From Cinclus cinclus (lineage: Eukaryota > Chordata > Aves > Passeriformes > Cinclidae), in the NCBI RefSeq assembly GCF_963662255.1, contig NC_085049.1, forward strand, positions 51,934,158-51,998,157: a DNA stretch of 64,000 nucleotides. Direction: 5' to 3'. Shown here piece after piece: positions 49,201-62,400 of this stretch. Below the pieces are notes generated by a model. It saw nothing but the letters and a program-made list of their open reading frames with translations. It had not been told where the DNA came from and did no database searches. The position numbers and the translations under genes are program-made. Within the stretch, counting starts at the first letter, position 1. Each line of letters starts with the position of its first letter.

Positions 49201-50123
49201 TTAGTTTTGTCAGGCACAAGGACAGAACTGAAAAATTCAACATCTGAATAGCTGACATTCTAGCACCAAATAAATATTGCTAAAATATTATTATATTGAC
49301 AATTATTTAAAGAAAATTGTTTTCGCTATTGAATTATAAATGCTTGTTTAACTTATAAAAATAGTAAGTCAAATGTCAATGAAATTCAATGAACTAGAAA
49401 AAAAAAGCATGTCAGCAAATTGCTAATAGTGACTTATTTAATTCAAGTATTTGAGAAAAAAATATCAATATTAAGAATGTATTTTCTAACAGTATTAGCT
49501 GAAGAATGAGCTACTAACAATATAAAGGAAATTTTTTTTGAGAGGTAATACAGAGAAGAAACTTGTCACCATCACCTCATTAAAAAATTACCTGTACTGG
49601 TGGCCACAGGCACTAGAGGTAGAATCACTGATGATACCCATTAACCCTGAATGTATGCTTGGTTCCTAAGTGCTCCTTACCTTTTCTTAATCCAGTAAAT
49701 TATTTTCCATGTATTAACTTGTTTTATTTTTTCTGGACCATGTAATGATAATTGTAATGACATAAAAGTCTTATTAGCTTCTGGGCTCAGTTTTGAAAGG
49801 AGTTTCTAACATATACTTCAAAAAACTATAAAGGTTTAGTGCAATAATTTATTTACAGTAATCTGGATAGAAATACTAAATCATCGTATTAGATCTGTCA
49901 TTACAATTTCCTAATAATTTGATACAGTAGGGATATTTTTTTTCCTCTGGAAACTTTTCTCCACCATCAATTTATTACAATAATACTACTACACAGTTAC
50001 TCCTTTTACTATTTTAGACTTTAGTAATTCATTACGACGATTTTTACCCTGCTTATGAGATTCAGACACAAACTTGTTCGGTCATATTCCCTAAAATTCC
50101 AAGTATAAACCCTGTTTCCAGAC
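46284..50123. other. AT-rich noncoding DNA
   Basis: I see no supported gene or interspersed repeat. The open frames of 85 codons (46368-46625) and 97 codons (47767-48060) are unmotivated. Confidence 0.5.
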
Positions 50124-50625
50124 TCACAGTAGAATTATAGCGTGGTTTGTGTTGGAAGGGACCTTTCAAGATCTTCTAGTGAACCTACTTGCCATGGGCA
50201 GAGCCATCTTTCACTAGATCACATTGCTTAAAGCCTCCTCCAACTTGACCTTGAACACATCCAGGGATGGGGCATTTACAGCTCCTCTGGGCAATCTGTT
50301 TCAGTGTCCCACTATCCTCATCATAAAAATGTTTCCAGTATGTCCAATGCAAACCAACACTCCTTCACTGAAAAGTCATTGCCCCTTGTCCTGTCAGTGC
50401 AAGAGTTGGTTAAAAGCCTTTCTCCATCTTTCTTATAACTGTCCCTTTATATATTGAAAGGCTGTGATAAGGTGCCCCTTAAGTCTTTGCATCTCCAGAC
50501 TGAACAACAGCTTCTCTTTTCACAGGTCAGGTGCTCCTGACCTGTATTATTTTTGTGGCCTTCCTCTACACCCTCTCTGAAAGGTCCATATCCCTCTTCT
50601 ACTGGGGACCCCAATACAAGAGAAA
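50124..50625 (-). mobile_element. CR1 LINE 3' UTR fragment
   Basis: Plus-strand words 'gaattatagcgtggtttgtgttggaaggg', 'ttgccatgggcagagcc', 'ttgaacacatccagggatggggcatttac', 'cattgccccttgtcctgtca', 'ctccagactgaacaacagc' and 'ggccttcctctacaccctctc' give an antisense CR1 3' part about 500 bp long. The element ends near 50124. The 5' edge is diffuse between 50625 and 50690. A perfect 10-bp-arm hairpin lies inside it at 50522-50545. Confidence 0.92.
50522..50545. repeat. Perfect hairpin, 10-bp arms and 4-base loop
   Basis: acaggtcagg, then tgct, then cctgacctgt. It lies inside the CR1 fragment where other copies do not show such symmetry, so it probably arose by mutation or a templated copying event. 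Confidence 0.85.
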
Positions 50626-50690
50626 AGCTGCCTTTTAATAAGCAATACTCCCTGGAATATGTTGCACGTAGCTAGCCCTGAAAGCGCTTC

Positions 50691-52100
50691 TTACTGTTTT
50701 CATCAGAAGCAAAACTGGGGATTCTTAAATTATTCATAACTTTCTTTCTCCTTGAGGCAATATCTGACCCACAAATATGTAAAGGATGAAAAATGCCTCT
50801 CTTAGAGATAAAAGAAATGATGATTTATATAGCATTCATTTAATTCCCCTTGATTTAAATTAATCTTATAAGTGAGCATTTTACATATTATATTTGATGT
50901 AAAGGACTGATTAAATAGTTATGCTTTCTCTAATCCATCTAGTAAAATAGAAAAATAGGTATTGTTGATGACACTGGTTTTACTGAAGCTTATTTCTCAA
51001 AAGATATTCAACATCACGTAAGTGGCTAAGACTTGACAAGACAGCTTTGTTTGCTGTGTGCTTAATTAACTCTTTCCATTCTACTTGATTATTTCAGTTA
51101 GGCTTGGCCAGTTTTGTTTTCTGCTTTAGGAAAAAAAAACAACTAAAATCCAAACAAACTTTGTCTAATATGTACATCACAGTTTTTATACCCTTTTCCA
51201 TTTGCCCTTGTGTCACACCTAGATTTGAAAACTTGAATTCTTGTTTTAATGATACTAAGTTACAGAGAGGAGAATACGTTTGCAATGCCATTTCCTTATT
51301 TCCTTCATGTAGGTGTTTTATTTTTAACTTAGAAATCGCCATGAGACATTTAACAAAGGAACAAATTTTGAAAGAGATTGCAAAGAGCCACTCGCGCTAT
51401 GGGTGTAATTCATTTTAACACATATATTAATAACAATGCCTACTAAATACAGAGGTTTCTGTTTTCTTATAGTGATTTGCTTTAACATTAAATATTTAGC
51501 ATTAAATATTTCAGTCACCTTTTAACCTTGCCAAATCTAGCAGCTCTCTGAAGGGCTTGACGCTAAGTGCCAAGATTACATGATAAAATCAAAGCCATGG
51601 CTGCTTCACTTAAAATAATCTACAGGAAAAAAAAATGAATCTATGTAAATATTTCAGAATATCTTTTCTTCCTTTTTCCTTTCACACAGTGGTTCACTTT
51701 ACAAAATCATACTATTTTGTAAAAAAAAGCTAAATTTTTTCAGAATAACATTACTTACCTGGTGCTGTCATGAATTGGTCCACACACTGTGTAATTGTTA
51801 AGGAGAAAAATTTTTCAGAGACTAAATAGATATTCTAGGGACAGAACCACAGAATTTACATTCCTTACAGTGGTGACTGTTCTGGGAGAATTCATACCCA
51901 TAGTTTCATAGTTTCAGTGGAGCACTGACATTTCCATATGCAAAAGTGCAAGGCAAAATTAAAACGAGCCATTTTTCAAAGTAGAATAGAGAAAAACAAC
52001 GGCTGTATATTATTTTTTTTGTTTCTCGTCTATTTGATGAAGAATTTCAGCAGGCTAGTGGAAAAGCACAGTCCATTCAGAATGATATAATTAGATACTG
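50691..52100. other. AT-rich noncoding DNA
   Basis: Two opposite-strand frames of 82 and 104 codons overlap at 51094-51418, with no motif or splice context. Nothing else is seen. Confidence 0.5.
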
Positions 52101-52160
52101 GATTATGAATGGTTTGGGTTAAAAGAGACCTTTGGAAGCCATCTGGTTATTTCTTGGCAA
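52101..52160 (-). mobile_element. CR1 LINE terminal fragment (short)
   Basis: The plus-strand word 'gattatgaatggtttgggttaaaagagacctttggaagccatctgg' resembles the antisense CR1 terminus ('gaatggtttgggttggaagggacctt..aag.tcatctagt'). Only about 55-60 bp are recognisable, so it is less certain than the other copies. Confidence 0.6.
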
Positions 52161-55100
52161 ATTGCTAAATTTTAGTTTGCTTTTAAAAATAGAAATGAAG
52201 TTTGAGATGGGTTTTGTGAACAAAAAAATAACTTCTGCTGTAATGCAGGGAAGGACTTGGACTGTGGAATCCCAAAGTAACTACAGAAAGTTATGAGTTA
52301 AGCTGCCCGTAAGCACTTCTCATCTAACAGTAGGTGCCTTTCCAGTAAAGCAAGGTTGCTTAAGTTAAATATGTCATGCAAGCATTCCATAAATACTGCC
52401 ATACAGAAGCCATGAAGCATCACCATCTTCTCTTTAATAAATGTTTCTAAATTGCAGGGTTTGAAAACTATTTTTATTGAAAGATGGAGGCACAATTCAA
52501 TAAAAAAATCATCCCATACAATGGCACACTGTTCAGGCAGAAATGTACTTATTTTCTATCACAAAATTCAGCAAAAATATTTAGGTAAGATATTATAACT
52601 CAGCCTGCTACCCCAGTGATTGCATACATCTACTTTTAGTTTTCCTTTTGGGAACTCTTTATTCTGACAAACTTGAATTTAGCTGTAAAATTGTACTTCT
52701 AAATGCATAAAAAATATTTCTGTAAGTAGAATTTTTAGAGGAAATATCCCTTTATATTGTGCTAAATATGTCTTTTTATGAGATGAAAATTTACCATCAA
52801 AGCAATAAAAAAGTAAAATAAACAGAAACTAAAATATAGATAAGTGATAGAACAAAATTTACTGAATATTTCAGTGCTATAATCCATCTATCCTAATCTC
52901 TGTGACAGAGTGCTCTAGGTTGTCATTTAAAGTTTAATTAAGATTTTTGTTATGCATAACAAGACAAACCTCTAGGAAAAAACGTCTCAAAGCCTGTAAA
53001 GACAAGTAAGAGACAATTCATAAATTCGGAGTTTCTCAGGTACTTTGAATATGGGTATCTCATAAGATCTTTTAGGAGGCAAGAGGAAGAATTTCGGTGG
53101 AAAACATAAAGCTCTTATTCCCTGTGGGAGACAATTGATACAATGCACACAATAGACAGGAGCACTTTCAGAAATCTCACTATATATTTAATAAAGCAAC
53201 ACAGATGATTTGTCAGCTTTCAGTACTTCTGTTATGTCCTTTGCTCAGCTTGTGTATTTGATATTCTGTCTCAGAGAAGTGATACATCAAACATTCCTTA
53301 ATATCCTGAAAAATTAACAAGAATTATTGTCTGAGTAGGTCTGTGCTTAGCCCCTTCTTATACTCCCTCAGATTTTGGGGAATATAAAGTCACTTACCCA
53401 ATACAGGAACAGATTCCCAGAAGACAGAGCAAAATAACTGATTGTGAAGATGATGTGTATCAAAAGCAAGCATTTATTACTGCAATACACTGATAGAATA
53501 TGCTCATAATTCAGTTGTTTGTTTCATCTTTAAACATGCATAAAATCTCGGAGACTTTCTCTTTCCTACAGCTTCCTGAACTTGTGGAAGAGAAAAAGAA
53601 CTTCAGATTTTTATTTCTTCTATGACAGAAGTTACATAAGGTGTTCCTCTTGACCTGCTCAGCTAACAGTTTTTTGAATAGCACCTTACTATTTTTGTCT
53701 CAAAAGAACAGGTCAGGTTTGTCCAGCAATCACTCACCAGTTAGTTCTGAACATGACATTTCATGTAGAAAATATCCTTGGAAATAACTGATGTGGGCTC
53801 ATGTGAGAGTATCAAATAAGTCACTACACATTTCTTGCCAAAGTACACAGCACAGAAAAAGATCACCAGGTAATAAGAGAAACAAAAGGCATTAATAAGC
53901 CAATCATGGTGTCAGGGTTTTATCTTTTTTAAAATACAAGAGAAAAAAAAAAAAAGAATCTAGTAAACGCAAAGACAAAGTCAAAACAAAAACAGTATGG
54001 TAGTTTCTCAAAAAACAACTTATACCTATACCAGTACTAATTCAAGTTTATCTATAAAATAAAAATTTCCCCTCTGAAATCAGAGATTATACTTAAATTC
54101 AAGATTTGAGCAAAAAACACCCTGATCTTTCTCTCGATGAAGTTGCATTAACCAGAACCCTATACGTTCCTAAAAAAATCCATCTCTATCTGCATGAATG
54201 TCTGTACAAAATATAGAAACAGGCCAATTGAGGTAAAGTGTCTCTGTGTCACTTGAACTTCTCAAGATTTGAGGGATACAAACAACTCCATATATTTTAA
54301 CTTTGAGTATGAAACTTCCAATGACGGGATTTAAGCTTTTTTCATTTTTCTTTTTTTTAAAGGCACTTAAGAAAACATATGAATTAAAAATTCACATTAT
54401 ATACAATATTTATTATACATGCATAAAAAATAGCACACAGTAATATCTTGAAGTAACTTGAAAGTTATAAGCAATAAACAAACTAAAAAACATTGAAAAC
54501 TGCCTAACCACTTTCTTTGTAGCGGAAAATTGTAAGGGAAGTATTAGTGTATATAAATTCAGAAAATACATTGAAGAAAAAACTTGGAAAATATTAGACC
54601 AACTCTATCTACTGGCTGTAATAATTTCTGTGAGTCTAAGGAAGGAAAATATAAGTTGGAATGAAAAAAATCTTATAGGCGAAGTACAGACTGATGAATG
54701 GACGTGAAAAAATCTTTTTATGAAATAGGTAGAAAATAGTAGGCTTTATAGAAAAAGGTTCATTCTGACTATGGAGAAACATAAAAATTTAACAAATACA
54801 TGATACAGTGCGTACTAGGACAGGAGATGCAAGAGAGGTACAATACTAGTAACTTAACAAACACTACAGAGAAGCTAATGTTAATATAGGTGCTTATGTA
54901 GCAACATCTTTCTTTCAATCACATTTGAAATAAATTCTAGTTATCCGATTCTGAATTATCATCAAGAAACAGAATTTTTGATGCTAAAACCAAATTCATA
55001 AATAAACAAAAATTAACGTAGAAAACAGGGATTATTCATGGCAGTGCGTGCACAGAACAAGAGGGTTGTTTGTTGCTGTCACTGAACCACTGCTCATCTG

Positions 55101-56188
55101 GAGACATGATTGCCAGCCACCTGGTTCAGAAATACAGAGACATATGGTACAGTTATTAACACTGACCCAAAGTTATTCCAATATGCATATTCCAAGTTTG
55201 AAAAAAACCCCTGATAAATATTCATTTAAATATGTAAATAAATGTGTTCTATTATAAATTCTGTTCTATAAACACACATGCTTTCAGTGCCAAATCAAAA
55301 CCTCCAAAATACTAGGGGCCCACAATTGTTTTGGGAGTTGTACACATCAAATCTATGACTTCCAATGATATCCAATAAAATTAAATGTAAAGTAGAGCAG
55401 TAACACAAAAATAAAGCACCATGCTTATCAGCATTCAAATACAAAATATGGCTAAGGTCTGAATTAGCATAGACACTTTGCAAATAAAGCTATAAATCTT
55501 ATTGCAGTCTTAAGCAACAAGCCAATATTAATGAATGAATGTATTAGAAACAAAATGATAGAGATTGCAAGCTTACTGATCAGAAAAGGAAAACCCAGAA
55601 CTAAATAATAGTTATAAAAACAATTCAGTTGTCTCTTATAGTTATTCTGTTCATAAATTTCATTCCACATTTTCCATTCAGTGCATGAGTGCATTTTTCC
55701 AATAAGAATTTTTCCGAACAATTTTATTGGAAATGCTTGTACAATTTTCAGCTTAAATTATAGAGTTAACTAGTCTAAAAGAGTTACAGGCTGAATTATG
55801 CATCAAAGGGGGGAAAATATATAAATGGTATTGGTCTGGGCAAGGCACATAAAGTCCCAGTATGATTATGGATTAAGGATTATGAGCCATGTGCAGGTAC
55901 TAAATTCTTTCTTTTCAGTTATTCGATTTTAGTCCAAATGAAATGAAGAATTTTGCCCTCAACTTCTTATGATGAAAAATATCTTATGTTTTTACAGTTG
56001 CTCCTTCTAGATTTTCCCAAATCAACAGATTTTCCAGGTTAAAAGTAAAGCTCTGCAGCAAGAAGCAGAGCAATGTAGCTCCTCTGTATACACTGGTGCC
56101 AGCCCAACTTGTAAGAGTGGGTATTCCAAGTAGTAGGGAATGAACACGTGGTGGGAGGGTGTAGAACAGAGAGTCATACCATACCCAG
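52161..56188. other. AT-rich noncoding DNA
   Basis: No supported gene, RNA gene or repeat. The small open frames at 55048-55257, 55295-55483 and 55464-55721 lack motifs. Confidence 0.5.
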
Positions 56189-56445
56189 TAGTGACAGGAC
56201 AAGAGCATTAGACACAAACTGAATTCCATTTAAGTATGAGAAGTTACTTAACAGTAAGAGTGGTCAGACACTGGACGAGGTTACCAAGAGAGCTTAGCCT
56301 GTGGTGTCTGTATCCTTGGAGGTATTGGAAACCTGTTCTTTGAAGCCCTGAAGAACCTGCTTTAGCTGACCCTGATATGAGCAGTGGGGTTGGACTAGAA
56401 GATGCCCAGGGATCAGTGCCAATCTCAGCTGCTCTGTGATTTCAT
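56189..56445 (+). mobile_element. CR1 LINE 3' UTR fragment
   Basis: Plus-strand words in the CR1 order: 'tagtgacaggacaagagcatt', 'cacaaactgaattccatttaa', 'cttaacagtaagagtggtcagacactgga', 'cttggaggtattggaaacc', 'aacctgctttagctgaccctg', 'gcagtggggttggactagaagatg', ending 'gctctgtgatttcatgg'. It is 5'-truncated and noncoding. The minus-strand 81-codon frame just upstream (55984-56229) is unrelated. Confidence 0.92.
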
Positions 56446-59400
56446 GGAACAGACTCAGTTCTGTAACATGGCCAAAGCACCCAAAATATGGCCCTTGTAA
56501 TCCAGAGGGTTATGCTAGGAGGCAGCTATTGCACACCACAACCAGTATTCCATTGCCTACAGAGAGGGTCCCCAGTTTACGGCAAGGCTTCCAGTGGTCC
56601 AGGAAGAGTAACCAGTCAAAATACTACCCTGAATTTAAGTACTCTGCAAATAATTTTGAGTGAAACTTTTTAAAGTGAAACCTAACCAAATCAAGCCACA
56701 TCCTAAACTGCTACAGTTCAGTTTAAACTTCAGCTAATGGGGTTGGTGTGTAGTTTTGCAGATAGCAACTATGCATGAATAAAGCTAGACCATACTTTTT
56801 GTAAAACTAATCAAACTAAAAAATGTTATGAAAAAAACCTAAACCCCTTTTCCTCCAACACCTGCACTGCCTTCTAAAGAGTACTTTAATATTTAGTAAA
56901 ATGTATCTTATAATATACAACAGTGGAGTGATTTGTTTGTTTTATGAAGTCATGCTTGTCTAAAGAGCCAAAACAAGTGTCCAGCATAAGAGTGTCTCAA
57001 GTATATTAACAGGCAATCAACAGGCAACCTCTCTTAGAAAGGAAACAGCATCTTAACTATTTCTATTCAGTGCAAAAAAAAAACCCCAATGGAAATATTT
57101 CAGATATGTTTATATGAATGTGTGTGTTCATATATTACCAATATGTTTAGAGGTAATATTTTTGGAGGAAATACATCATCTTCTAGGAGATAATTTAGTT
57201 TTCACACTACATAGCTAAAAAATATAAAGTTCTTTTAAGGCTAAATTATACCTCTTTAATAGCCAAACTGCATGTAACTGACGAGCAGAGTTCCGTAGTT
57301 TAATTTTTGCTAATTTTTCTTTTAAATCTGTCCTACTACCACTTTTCTTATTACCATAACTGCTTAACTTTACATATTTCAGCAAAAGATAACTTAGTCT
57401 AATAAGCCCATTACAGGCTCATTAATGTCGGGCCTCTAAGGAAAGATATGTATCACTTGTCTTTTATCATTCTCCTTTCAGTTTCTTTCTTACTCCTCTC
57501 CCTCAAAACGTTTTTGTAAATGTGAGAGGTTGCATGAGCACTTTATTAATCTGCCACCTGTCCACTGACCTATACCATTTTACCTTTTACTTTTCAGACA
57601 CTTTCTTTCCCAACTCTTTCTCAGATCAGCTGTATTTTCTCTTCTTCACTTATCTTGGAGATATTCTTGTGTTTCATGAAGTCTTTATGCAAAATATTTA
57701 ACTTCTGTTAAATATTTATAATCAGTCCATATCTTCCCCATTGTGAAAGTTCTGTCACTTTTGTTGCTGCAACTTTTATAAGACTTTGAGCATCAGCCTC
57801 CTCCTAAATGCAGTTCTCTCTGAGAGAGATACATTCAGTTTTCATACAAACAAAAATTGGCAAAAAATCCTCTTCTGAACTCTTTACAAACTACACTCTT
57901 CCTATCATACTGTAGCCCAACAAATCTTGCAGAGAGATATTTATGCATCAAAACACCAATCTGCCCGTTCTTCACATGGGTTATGACAAGCGTATGAAAA
58001 TACTAACATAGTTCATAAAAATGTCTCTGAAACTCCTAAATAAAAACACTGTAATTATAATGTGTTGGCATGCCTAAATGACCTTTATCTCTTTATAGCT
58101 TAACATTTTTATATGCAGAAGTATGGTCCTATATTTACATTTCAAGTTCAATTTCATTTTTATTTCATTGTATTTCTACATCTGAGACTTGCCTGGATGA
58201 TTCACAGTGTAAAAGTGAATTTCCTAATGGGCCCCAGAGAGCAAGGCTGACAAAAGTATACATTTATCAAAAACTCTACTTCAGCCACCTGCCTGTTCAT
58301 CAGAGATGACATTACTTTTCTAATAGAGGCTCTCAGGAATTCTGAATTCTCATTAGATGCACTACTGAATGACAATTGTAGAATGAATGAAAAAGGTCAC
58401 CTCATTGTTAACTGGTTGTCCATGTCTCATCAGCAATCTTTTGTTTGGTTGTCTGTGTTGCTTCTTTCACTAAACTGTGTGCCAGTCAACAAAAGTAAAA
58501 GATTTATCTGTGTTCATACTGTTGATTAGCTAAGAGTATAGATGAATACATTGTGTTATAATATCATATAAAGATGCAAATCAAAACAGGAAAAAAATTA
58601 TGCATATAGAAGATATTTTATTTTAGTATACATGAAGTGTTTTGAAAACTTAAAAATTTACCTTAGAAGAGCATAAGAGGATCTTTTAGTGAAAAGGAAT
58701 ACTTAAGGGATAAATAAATTTGATAATAAATAAGAATTCTTCAGTGCATTAGTGTTCTGACATTTACTATACAACATAACCTGTTTTGTAAGCAGGTCTT
58801 CCACAGCAAAATTTGAGATCTTACATTCTAAAAATCTGATTACTCTGTAAGGGTCTTACAACTGGGCATAAGATTCAAAAAGGTTCTTACAATATGACTC
58901 TTCACTGCAACACAAAAACAAAAGCAAGATCTGTTTCTTGCCAAGGGCTTGCTGAAGAAAGACAATCCTGAAGACTGGCAATACAGTCTAAGTTTCCTGT
59001 CTCTTAATTATTTTCACTTGATAGAGTGAACATAATTAAAATATAATTGTTATACTCACAGTCAACTTCAACGGTTTAATTTTTGCTTGGATGACAGTAT
59101 GTTAGACACAAATAGACACATATGGCCAGACAAAAAAAAGGTATTTAAAGGTATCAGCAGAGGAGTATAAAAAAATATCTCAGAAGCAGAATTAGTTTAG
59201 TCAGCAAAATCAGGCTTTCTATGTGCCCTTTGATTACTGAAGAACTAAGCTTAGCAAGCTTGCAGAAAGCTTTGTTACAATTCCCTACTCCTAGTGTCTT
59301 TTCATAAAGATCTTCAGTTAGTAATAGTGGTTTTGGATCTTTTGGATGTTTTATGGTCCCATCCCTAATGCAACACAGACCAAGACAAGGAAAACAAGAG

Positions 59401-62400
59401 AAAAATATCTACAATAACCTGATACATGTTTGAATACATTACATTCAAGTGTTGCACTAGCACAACATTTTTTGCATCAAAATAATTTGACTATTATTAA
59501 GTCCTGGAAAACATCTTGAGTTAGATGCTTCAGGTTTTTAATGTCTGATTCATTATCTCTCCAAGGTCGAAATCCTCTTTTCCTAGAGTTAAATATTGGC
59601 TTAATATTATCAATAAACCATTACTTTATAAGAAGGACCTAACTACTTAAAGAGCTGAAAAGAAGAAAGAAAAAAATAGGAAAACAAAATTCCATGAAGA
59701 AGTACTTTGACAATCAAAACTATAAATATTCAGCAAGGTGATTTTTTCCTCTCACTGAGTTAGTTGAGAAGATCTAGTCATATAAAGATCTTCATATAAA
59801 GAATTTTAAATATGCTTAGAAAAAAGTCAGTCATGCATACTTGACAAGCTGCTTTCATTCAAAAACAAGTAAACAGGATGCTTTATGCATAAACATTGGC
59901 ATATAATGAAAATACATTGCTGAAATAGTATGCTGAAAATTTTCCATTATCTGAGAAATCTATATTGCAATGTAATGAAACAAATAAACAAAACCTTATG
60001 CAATTATTTTTGTAAACATCAATTACAGATCACAGACTATTTACCAAAACAATGACTAAAAAGGAAAGACTGAGGAATACATGGCATTCACTGTGCTGCA
60101 CAGGATGTGAGATGCGAAATTAAAGAAAAATGGGACATGATGAAAAATAATGATACCAAAACAAAACCAAACAGATTTGGTGACATTTCTAGGAAAACTA
60201 AAAAGAATATCAAGGTGTCAAAGAACAAATGGTTTGTACCTTAATTGTTAGACAAGCTGCAATAATTATTTCAGTATTAGTTAAGTTTACATTGCTTTAC
60301 AGAGTAAATAAGGCAGAAAAAAATGATAAAAGAAAAAGGTATGTTCTTCAACATAGGGGTTAAGTACAAAATATAAAATGTTTACAGGTTTCGTATAAGT
60401 GTAATTATATATATTTATCTTAAACTTTTGTATGTAAATGAATATACCTATAATAACAAAATATAAAGAGAGCTGTGTTTTAAAAGATTGGGAATGCAAG
60501 CAAAAATGTGATTTTTCATCAAATACTTGTTATCTATATGCAACTTCTTTCTGACAAAAGTATTATAAAAGGAAACTTCTTATTGCCATGTTTAGAATCA
60601 TTTCAAAGTTTCATAAACCCAAAGTTACTGACTAACTGGAGGTGACACCTTTTATGGATGTTTCTATTTTGTGTGTGTTGACTTTCTTGATGTTGTGTGT
60701 CTTTGGTGTTTTAATTAAAGTCAGTCATGAATGCACTGTGAAGAAAGTGAGTCATATCGTATCTGAAGTTTGAATGGATTGATCCTTAAAGCTTTGGTAA
60801 AACCCATTTCAAAACTTCACTAGTTCTCACAGTTTTTTAAACCCTGGATTTTTGCAAAAAATCTTAGCCCTCACAAATTGAGGGTGTGCAAGTTATTCAT
60901 GAAACTAAAATCAGAAATATAGTTCCAAAGTTTTGAAACTTTACACCAGGGAAGAATTTTCAGCAATGTACTTTTGGTTTAGGCTCACATGGTCACTCAT
61001 CAACATGTGCTACAGCAGGATCTGGAGATAAAACCATGCAGTGCACCCTGCAGTTTCCTAAAAGCATGTTAAAATAGACACACATACAGAAACACTCCCC
61101 TCGTTACAGAATTGCCTAAAACCTAGTGTTAAACTGCCTTAAAACATCTTTCACTTTGTTCTTGATGTGTGAAACACTGAAGCAGTGGTCCAGAGGTACT
61201 AGAATGATTTAGAAAAATTCACAGCAGTTCTGGGAATGATTTTGGGATTATTTTGAGCATCTGTGTTCTCAGATTAAAATCTATGGTGAAAAAAAAGTAA
61301 AAAAAAAATATAATAATGTTAGATTAATTAGCTACATTGTTTGTTTCTCAGTGACTTGGGAATAGAGTGGTGGTCAGTCACCACACAGACTGACGGATCT
61401 TTGAACCCCTCATCATTCAGTGATTGACTCCAGTCACAAAAGTGAAATCTTCCAGAAAATAAAATTGGTCTATTTCCTGAAAATGAGGGGGTAAAACCCA
61501 ATACCAAAGAAACTACAAACACCTACTTTAAGGTGTCTTTATCATGATTCCTCATCACTTTGCCATGTAGATACCGAGGAACATCCACAGCAAGGAAAGC
61601 TTAATGGAGAAGCTAAATGTAATTATTTAGTTTCTTTTCTGTGGTAGTTTGCTGTAGGACTTCATTGGGTGTAAATTACGAAATCTGAAGGGTACCAAGA
61701 AAATCTATGTTCATATTGTCATAGAATTACTCAGAATCATCACTGAAAAAAATCAATAACTCAGAGTGCATTTTGGCTTGATTATTATTTACTCAACATC
61801 TCCTCCACATTATTCAAAATTTTCTGTGAGAAGCTGAGCAATTCTTTGGACACTTAATGCTGGCTAAAGCACTCAACTCACAAAAATCAAACCCCAGTAT
61901 CTTTCCCAGACTCATCAGGACTTGTAGAAGATCTCCAAGACATTAAAAGAGAGCAAAACACACAAGCTGTTGATATATATTAAAAACCAAAAATCAGTCA
62001 GTGTCAGAAGATTTGTCCATTTGCTCCTCAGTCACCAAACTGGAAAATTGAAAAAGGCAAGTTCTGATAAGAACTATATCTGAGGACAAAATTTTAATTA
62101 ACATATGCTTTTGAGCTCTGAACTTTAAAATAAGATTTCAGTGTTTTGCATTTCAAAATTCTGTACACGGATGTGATGAAAATCAGATTTTTGAGTTAAA
62201 TTCTCAGCAATGACAAATGTGAGTTTGCTAACACTCTAGCAAATACTAAATCACTACACTTTACATTAAGAAAAAAAGAGACAGAGATTGACTTTTTAAT
62301 AATCCCAGAGAATATGCATTTTGGTAGCAAAAGGGATTTACCAGAACAGAAAAGGTTATATTACTGTATTTGTAGATGTTTCATGAATACACTTTGCAAT

